Origin: CAIRTM01 sp963723235
GTDB lineage: Bacteria > Desulfobacterota > WTBG01 > CAIYCZ01 > CAIRTM01
Reading direction: 5' to 3'
NCBI GenBank assembly: GCA_963723235.1
Contig: CAVRPV010000020.1
Coordinates: forward strand, 1 to 64,000
Length of the DNA stretch: 64,000 bases
Shown here: in pieces, positions 59,216-64,000 of the stretch
How positions within the stretch are numbered: position 1 is the first letter of the stretch
Layout: every line of letters starts with the position of its first letter
The notes under the pieces: generated by a model
Databases searched by the model: none
What the model was told of the DNA's origin: nothing
Seen by the model: the letters and a program-made list of their open reading frames with translations, nothing else
Translations under genes and position numbers: made by a program

Positions 59216-61441
59216 TCACTCCCGGACAGCCTCCTGCCCATGTGACACCTCACGGGAGGAACCCTCCGACGGCGCAGCCGAATGCCTGCGCAAAATCCAG
59301 CTCTGATGAATGCGCGGTGTCCGCACAAAGTCCTGAGGTATGGTACGGGCGGTAATATCTTCAACACTGAAAATCCGCTCCAACCTCTCATCCAGCTTGA
59401 ACCGCCTGGCATGTGTTGAAAAAACGATCAAACCGTCCGGCTCAAGCCTGCGGGCGGCTGATTCAAGCAGCCGGCAATGATCGCGCTGCACGTCAAATAC
59501 CTCCTCCCTCCGTTTTGTGTTGGAGAATGTCGGCGGCGCTATAAACATGAGGTCAAAATGGTCTGTGCTGGCTGCAAGCCACTGCATGCAGTCCTCCCGC
59601 ACGAAACGGTGCTGGTCACCGCCCAGCCCATTCAGGTACAGGTTGCTCTCGGCGCGGGCTAGATACTGCGCTGACTGGTCAACCGTAACGGTGCGCGCGG
59701 CACCGCCAAGCGCAGCATGCACGGTGGCTGTTCCGGTATAGCCGAAAAGATTGAGGAACCGTTTTTGACGGGCCATTTCACCCAGCATAAAGCGCACACT
59801 GCGATGGTCAAGAAAAAGTCCACTGTCAAGATAGTCGCTCAAATTGATTAAAAACCGGCAATTGCCTTCATGCACCTCAAAGAGTCTTCCGTCTTCGGCG
59901 TGCTTGCGATACTGGGATTTCCCCGTTTGCCGGCGGCGCACTTTTAAAAAAATGTTGCGCGCATCAATCTGAAACACCGCCTCAATATCGCGGCGCACGG
60001 TCTCAAGCCGGCTTTCCGCCTTCCGGGCGTCAACGGATGCAGGAGCGGCATACTCCTGCACATGCACCCATTTATCGTACACGTCTACGGCCACATTGTA
60101 CTCAGGAATATCCGCGTCATAGAGACGATAGCAGCTCACACCGCTTTCCTTGAGCCACGATTGCAGCCGTGTGCGATTCTTGCGCAAGCGGTTGGCAAAA
60201 TCACCTTCACCCTCAGAGGCAGGACGCGAGCGCAGATAACGCGCGCCGCTGGAAAACTGCTCATCAGTGGTAAGCTCACCGCAGCGCAGCTCACAGGCCA
60301 GGGGGCCATTATACAGCGCGTGCGTACTATGAATATTCATACGCAACTCGCGCAGGCATTGCTGGTCAGGGCTCAGGACCGTGCAGCGCCAGCCGGCAAA
60401 ACGCTCGTGAAAAATCCTGCCCATAGATCGATACAGATAGCGAACCTGCTGACTGCCGCCATGGCGCTCGCCATAGGGCGGGTTTACCACGATAAAACCG
60501 CTGCCTGAGCTGAAATGATTTTCAAGCTGCGCCAGGCTGCGCCGCTCCACATGTATGCGGTCGCCAAGCCCGGCCCGTTCGCAGTTCGCAAGCGCAGCCC
60601 TTACCGGCCCCAGTCCGGAATCAAAACCGACGAATTTCGGCCAGGGCCTCTCCTGGGCCGCGCGACTTATATCACGGGCTTCAGCCGTCAAATCATCCCA
60701 CACCGCGGCATTATGTCCGCGCCATTTTTGAAAGCCCCAGGCACTGCGGCGCAGCCCGGGAGCAATACCGGCCCACATAAGCGCAGCTTCGATCAGAAGT
60801 GTGCCTGAACCACACATGGGATCAAGCATGACCGCATCCCTGCCCGCATCAGCCGACCAGCCCGACAGGCGCACAATTGCGGCTGCCAGGGTTTCCTTCA
60901 GCGGGGTCGCACCGCCCGATACCCGATACCCGCGCTGATGCAGGGACTCCCCGGCCATATCCAGGCATAAACGGGCTGAATTGTTTTCGAGCAGGAGATG
61001 CAGCTGAATATCCGGCCGGGCAGTGTCAATCGAGGGACGCCGGTACTTGCTCTCCATAAACTGATCGACAACCCCGTCCTTGACCCTCAGCGCTGCAAAA
61101 CGCGAATGATTGATGTCTGAACTTTTGACTGTCGCCTCAACGGCAAATGTTTCTCCAATACCGAAATGTTTATTCCAGTCAATCGAGCGCACGCCAGCGT
61201 ACAGTGCATCGGTGTCCGGGGCTTCAAACTGAGCGAGCACCATCAAAATACGGCTCGCATACCGCGACCACAGACAGGCCCGGTACGCTGCGGGCATGGC
61301 AGACTCAAAAAAAACCGCGCCCGGTGAGTGCGTAACCTGTCTGCCGCCGCAGGCTTCAATCTCCTGCGCCGTCAACTCCTCAAGCCCTGCCGCGCACATT
61401 GCTATAAACTGTTTGTGTTGTCTAATCATGCTGCCTGCCAT
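59216..61441 (-). CDS. rlmL: Bifunctional 23S rRNA methyltransferase RlmKL
   Basis: A 741-residue fusion that modifies 23S rRNA G2445 (RlmL half) and G2069 (RlmK half). N-terminal THUMP domain (about 5-160), then SAM loop VMLDPMCGSGTLLIEAALMW and catalytic FIVVNPPYGERHGG. The RlmK half has RFLNLFGYTGTATVHAALGG and then LMFIAPPTFSNTKRREEVFD. The usual motif there is DPPTFSN; here the first residue is Ala, a change at a normally conserved acidic position that may weaken the K-half. The ATG at 61441 has GAGGA close by; the ATG at 61429 is an alternative. Confidence 0.93.
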   Translation of the reverse strand: MAGSMIRQHKQFIAMCAAGLEELTAQEIEACGGRQVTHSPGAVFFESAMPAAYRACLWSRYASRILMVLAQFEAPDTDALYAGVRSIDWNKHFGIGETFAVEATVKSSDINHSRFAALRVKDGVVDQFMESKYRRPSIDTARPDIQLHLLLENNSARLCLDMAGESLHQRGYRVSGGATPLKETLAAAIVRLSGWSADAGRDAVMLDPMCGSGTLLIEAALMWAGIAPGLRRSAWGFQKWRGHNAAVWDDLTAEARDISRAAQERPWPKFVGFDSGLGPVRAALANCERAGLGDRIHVERRSLAQLENHFSSGSGFIVVNPPYGERHGGSQQVRYLYRSMGRIFHERFAGWRCTVLSPDQQCLRELRMNIHSTHALYNGPLACELRCGELTTDEQFSSGARYLRSRPASEGEGDFANRLRKNRTRLQSWLKESGVSCYRLYDADIPEYNVAVDVYDKWVHVQEYAAPASVDARKAESRLETVRRDIEAVFQIDARNIFLKVRRRQTGKSQYRKHAEDGRLFEVHEGNCRFLINLSDYLDSGLFLDHRSVRFMLGEMARQKRFLNLFGYTGTATVHAALGGAARTVTVDQSAQYLARAESNLYLNGLGGDQHRFVREDCMQWLAASTDHFDLMFIAPPTFSNTKRREEVFDVQRDHCRLLESAARRLEPDGLIVFSTHARRFKLDERLERIFSVEDITARTIPQDFVRTPRIHQSWILRRHSAAPSEGSSREVSHGQEAVRE

Positions 61442-61469
61442 TGGTCCTCAGAAAAAAAGTGTAATCCGG

Positions 61470-62408
61470 TCAATGCCCCGCAGGCGTTCGGGCGGCAAGC
61501 ATCTGCCTGGCCCTGACCAGGTCGGCCAACATGCTGTTAACCGGCACGTCCACGCTCAGGGCAAGGGCCTCGCGCACGACAGCACCGTTCATATAATCAA
61601 TTTCGGTTCTGCGCCCGGCGCGTATATCCTGCAGCATTGAACACAGGTTATCCTGCGTTGCCCGGCACACGCTTTCAACGCGGGCAACCTGCTCATCAGG
61701 GTCAAAACTGATCCCTTTGGCAGCAGCGACCGCTACCCCCTCCTGAACCGCCTGGCGCATGATGCGCCGAATATGTTCGAGCTCCATGATACGCCCGTTG
61801 TTGATATTCAGAATTGCCGCCAGCGGATTTATGCCGATATTAACAAGCAGCTTGCCCCACAGCAGCGCCTGCATATCATCAACACGTCCGGTGCATATAC
61901 CAGCCGATTCAAAAGCATTGAGAAGTTCAATAGCGCACGTGCGTTCCTGCGGCCGTAAAGGGGCTATCGCAGTCTCTCCGCAACCGGCATGCCGTACATG
62001 ACCGGGGCCCAGCAATGTAGCGCCATGCGCGGTTGTGCCGGCCAGAACGGGCTGTTCGGGGAAATACTCCGCAAGAAACTCAACATTGCCGATACCGTTT
62101 TGCAGCGTAACAATAACCGTGTGCGGCCCGACACAACCAGCAGCGGAAACTGCAGCCTGTGCAGTATCAAAAGCCTTTACAAAAAAAATCACATAATCGG
62201 CATAACCGATAGACGCGGCATTCCCTGTAATGGAAATACCGTCAACCGCATGGGTACCGGTACTGTTTTCAAGCGTTATGCCATGGCGAATGATGGCCGC
62301 CACGGACGCATCATTCCTCGCAAGCAGGCATATATCCAGACCGGCCCGGCGCAACAGGGCCGCAAACAGGCATCCCATGGCCCCGGCGCCGACGAGTACG
62401 ATTTTCAT
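61470..62408 (-). CDS. panE: 2-dehydropantoate 2-reductase
   Basis: A 312-residue NADPH-dependent ketopantoate reductase of pantothenate synthesis. Cofactor loop MKIVLVGAGAMGCLFAALLR (GxGxxG), then YVIFFVKAFDTAQAA and VTLQNGIGNVE. The catalytic-lysine segment is LLWGKLLVNIGINPLAAILN, followed by the helical C-terminal domain ending IDYMNGAVVREA and PVNSMLADLVRARQML. It is 28 bases upstream of rlmKL on the same strand. Annotation is firm; relatives sometimes act on other 2-oxo acids. Confidence 0.92.
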   Translation of the reverse strand: MKIVLVGAGAMGCLFAALLRRAGLDICLLARNDASVAAIIRHGITLENSTGTHAVDGISITGNAASIGYADYVIFFVKAFDTAQAAVSAAGCVGPHTVIVTLQNGIGNVEFLAEYFPEQPVLAGTTAHGATLLGPGHVRHAGCGETAIAPLRPQERTCAIELLNAFESAGICTGRVDDMQALLWGKLLVNIGINPLAAILNINNGRIMELEHIRRIMRQAVQEGVAVAAAKGISFDPDEQVARVESVCRATQDNLCSMLQDIRAGRRTEIDYMNGAVVREALALSVDVPVNSMLADLVRARQMLAARTPAGH

Positions 62409-62614
62409 AAGACACCACTCTTAAAAATCCGGGCTCCTTTCACCCGCTGGCAGCCTCGAAGGTATGGCCCCGCACGGTACATCTCATCCATTTCCAGCAC
62501 GGGGCTGATCGGCCTGCTGACAAACGATATCAGAAAACAATCCGCATTACAATGCGTGTGTCGGCAAACAGTGCCACGAGCCCGTTTCCATTGGCCGTTA
62601 TGACAAAAAAACGC
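62409..62614. other. Intergenic part of a 310-base gap
   Basis: Between panE (minus) and the PorD-like gene (plus) there are 313 bases. Apart from the promoter at 62615 I see nothing that I can support here. Confidence 0.4.
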
Positions 62615-62643
62615 TTGACAATCTAAGCATATAACGATACTGT
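62615..62643 (+). promoter_or_regulatory. Sigma70-type promoter of the PorD-like operon
   Basis: TTGACA (62615-62620), 17-base spacer, TACTGT (62638-62643), 78 bases before the TTG start of the operon. Confidence 0.68.
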
Positions 62644-62721
62644 TGGCGCTTTAAAATAACCACCACATCAACCCGGCTGTAGCAGATGTGTGTGCAACCC
62701 TAACTGACAGGAGACCAAACG

Positions 62722-63009
62722 TTGGCAACCAAAAGTTCAAAACAGATGACTGCTGTTTCCAAATTGCTGGACGGGCTCATAGCCGGCGGAAAACTTCAGG
62801 CATACACCCCTGAAACAAAGCCGCTCAAACCGGTCTGGGACAAACTGATATGTGCCCGTTGTGCGCTGTGTTATCTCTACTGCCCTGACGCGGCGATAAG
62901 CAGGCAGGCAGACGGTTATTTTGATGCTGATCAGGACCTGTGCAAAAGCTGCGGCATCTGCCACAGGGAATGCTGGTTTGGAGCCATCAGCATGCAGGAG
63001 GTGGAATAA
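62722..63009 (+). CDS. PorD-like ferredoxin subunit
   Basis: A 95-residue delta subunit of the 2-oxoacid:ferredoxin oxidoreductase type. The N-terminal part ends ETKPLKPVWDKLICARCALC, as in PorD proteins, and two [4Fe-4S] sites follow: CARCALCYLYCP and CKSCGICHRECW. The start is a TTG at 62722 with GACAGGAGA upstream. Its stop overlaps the start of the next gene (TAATG), so the two are translationally coupled. Normal partners PorG and PorA are missing from the vicinity. Confidence 0.85.
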   Translation: MATKSSKQMTAVSKLLDGLIAGGKLQAYTPETKPLKPVWDKLICARCALCYLYCPDAAISRQADGYFDADQDLCKSCGICHRECWFGAISMQEVE

Positions 63010-63722
63010 TGGATACCTACAGCCTTTTTGCAGGACAATTCCTGCCGTTTACAGAACGCTATCTTCCGGGCGGCCACAATGCCTGTGCAGGAAGCGGCAC
63101 CGCACTTGCTCTGCGTCAGGTGTATAAGGCGCTTGAGGAAAAAAACGCTGATCTGGGAAAAGCACGCTGGGATGAAACACCGGCAGGCATATTCGCACAG
63201 CAGGAAATACCCGCTGCACCAGTCCTGATAATTCCCAAATCAGGCGAAAGCATCCTCTACATCTGTTTTGATGCTGAAGCGGCCCCTAAAAAAATCAACC
63301 CGGACCTCCTTGTCAAGAAAAACCCGGCCAAGGCCGCTGCCAGCGGTTGTGCGTATGCCGCCACCGCCAGTCCCAGCCACCCGTTTGACCTGATCGAAAA
63401 GGTACGCCGCGGATGGAATGCAGCCGGTTCGGCCTATATCCACATTCTATGCCCCTGCCCGGCATCATGGGGCTTTGATGCTGAAAACACTGTCAGAATC
63501 GCCCGTATTGCTGTTGAGGCACGCGTATTTCCTCTGTATGAAATCGCTGAAGGCCATTACAACATTACCGTTGAGGACAAAGCTCCACGCACGGTCGCAG
63601 ACTATGTCCGCAGGCAGGATCGTTTTTCAACATGGAAAAAAAATCAGGTTGCAGCGTTGCAGCAGCAGACCGACGGTGCGTATGCACAATTGAAGAACAA
63701 CGCCGCGCACGAAATGAACTAA
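63009..63722 (+). CDS. PorB-like protein lacking the TPP-binding core
   Basis: A 237-residue protein aligned with the ends of the beta subunit of pyruvate:ferredoxin oxidoreductase (usually about 300). The N-terminus LPGGHNACAGSGTALALRQV corresponds to the CxGCG segment, but the second cysteine is Ser. The C-terminal half (ASGCAYAATASPSHPFDLIE, then YIHILCPCPASWGFDAENTV and EARVFPLYEIAEGHYNIT) is clearly PorB. Between them the usual 100 or so residues with the GDG thiamine-diphosphate motif are replaced by a short linker (about 45-90). There is no frame break, so this looks like a real non-catalytic variant. It is coupled to the PorD-like gene. Confidence 0.75.
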   Translation: MDTYSLFAGQFLPFTERYLPGGHNACAGSGTALALRQVYKALEEKNADLGKARWDETPAGIFAQQEIPAAPVLIIPKSGESILYICFDAEAAPKKINPDLLVKKNPAKAAASGCAYAATASPSHPFDLIEKVRRGWNAAGSAYIHILCPCPASWGFDAENTVRIARIAVEARVFPLYEIAEGHYNITVEDKAPRTVADYVRRQDRFSTWKKNQVAALQQQTDGAYAQLKNNAAHEMN

Positions 63723-63801
63723 GCCGGGCATGCACGCCCACACGCTGTTAACAACAACGAATGTGCATCTACATACGTAGAGCACACAAAGGGAGAGTGG
63801 A

Positions 63802-64000
63802 ATGTCAGAGGTAACCTGGACGCCGGAAGGTGAAAAACTTTTTGAAAAGCTTCTCGCTGCTGTTCCGGAAGCAATGCGTGAGACTATCAAGCCAAAACTG
63901 ATCCAGATGCTGGCACAGCGGGCAGGGTCCGCTGCGATAGATGAGGCCGTAATCAAAACCATGGTTCAGGAAGATCTCCCCGAACCCCAGAAAAGCGCGC
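63802..64000 (+). CDS. PCP_red-domain protein (partial)
   Basis: The first 66 residues of a protein that leaves the window. SEVTWTPEGEKLFEKLLAAV followed by PEAMRETIKPKLIQMLAQRA and DEAVIKTMVQED resembles the PCP_red domain (the small helical domain found at the end of light-independent protochlorophyllide reductase B subunits and as stand-alone proteins in anaerobes). GGGAG precedes the ATG. It follows the PorB-like gene by 79 bases on the same strand and is probably in the same operon. What comes after the domain is unseen. Confidence 0.6.
   Translation, partial: MSEVTWTPEGEKLFEKLLAAVPEAMRETIKPKLIQMLAQRAGSAAIDEAVIKTMVQEDLPEPQKSA

Overview
The window reads as chromosome of an uncultured diderm (Gram-negative) bacterium with an anaerobic or ferredoxin-based lifestyle. 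It has outer-membrane proteins (DUF1302, DUF1329), several lipoproteins, a CDP-sugar and polytopic-membrane-protein surface polysaccharide region, a small 2x[4Fe-4S] ferredoxin and a pyruvate:ferredoxin-oxidoreductase-like operon. I cannot place the phylum from sequence alone. Desulfobacterota-like and PVC-like origins both fit. There is no phage, insertion sequence, CRISPR array, rRNA or convincing tRNA.

A striking technical feature is the number of frameshifts. From 1 to about 10.6 kb nearly every long gene is broken into overlapping reading frames that rejoin in the right order. Further on, murA, ispG, pyrD, the CCA-adding enzyme, the RND transporter and the geranylgeranyl-reductase-like gene are also interrupted once to several times. 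Because essential genes are hit and the domains remain collinear, I treat these as probable sequence errors and annotate whole genes across the breaks. Coordinates of such genes are outer limits.

Layout. 1-6.2 kb (minus): YfhO-like membrane protein, SAM methyltransferase, SGNH-type acyltransferase, amino-acid permease. 6.5-12.5 kb: YjbQ-type protein, 3'(2'),5'-bisphosphate nucleotidase, a membrane-embedded spermidine-synthase-like protein, class II aldolase and a radical SAM protein, with two arrays of a 9-bp repeat (YGGAC plus four variable bases). 12.5-14.8 kb (minus): a membrane-anchored protein of the ferredoxin-dependent bilin reductase fold and a geranylgeranyl-reductase-family flavoprotein. 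15-22.2 kb (plus): Ycf48-like lipoprotein, RND transporter, DUF1302 and DUF1329, a recurring hydrophobic-compound or envelope cluster, ending in strong terminators. 23-26.7 kb (minus): HNH nuclease, two paralogous short-chain dehydrogenases, a cytochrome c / flavin split-barrel lipoprotein and a TetR regulator with a palindromic operator. 26.7-32.4 kb (minus): FAD dehydrogenase, CCA/poly(A) polymerase, HisD, MurA. 32.5-35.2 kb (plus): coiled-coil protein, nitroreductase, DUF364 protein, Nudix hydrolase. 35.2-38.9 kb (minus): metallo-beta-lactamase-fold protein, response regulator, threonine synthase, ferredoxin, gamma-carbonic-anhydrase-like protein. 39-40.5 kb (plus): hypothetical protein, PilZ protein, ribosomal protein L28. 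40.6-46.7 kb (minus): Rel, ProS, IspG, PyrD. 46.9-49.3 kb: lone fumarase beta subunit (plus), then GlgC coupled to a response regulator (minus). 49.4-57.6 kb: CDP-glucose pathway, glycosyltransferase, two large polytopic membrane proteins and a TPR lipoprotein. 57.9-62.4 kb: thiazoline-carboxylate-hydrolase-like protein, YcgN-type protein, RlmKL, ketopantoate reductase. 62.6-64 kb (plus): an operon of a PorD-like ferredoxin, a PorB-like protein without its catalytic core and a PCP_red-domain protein running off the end.

The most promising unusual pieces are the bilin-reductase-like membrane protein, the non-catalytic PorB-like operon and the 9-bp repeat arrays.
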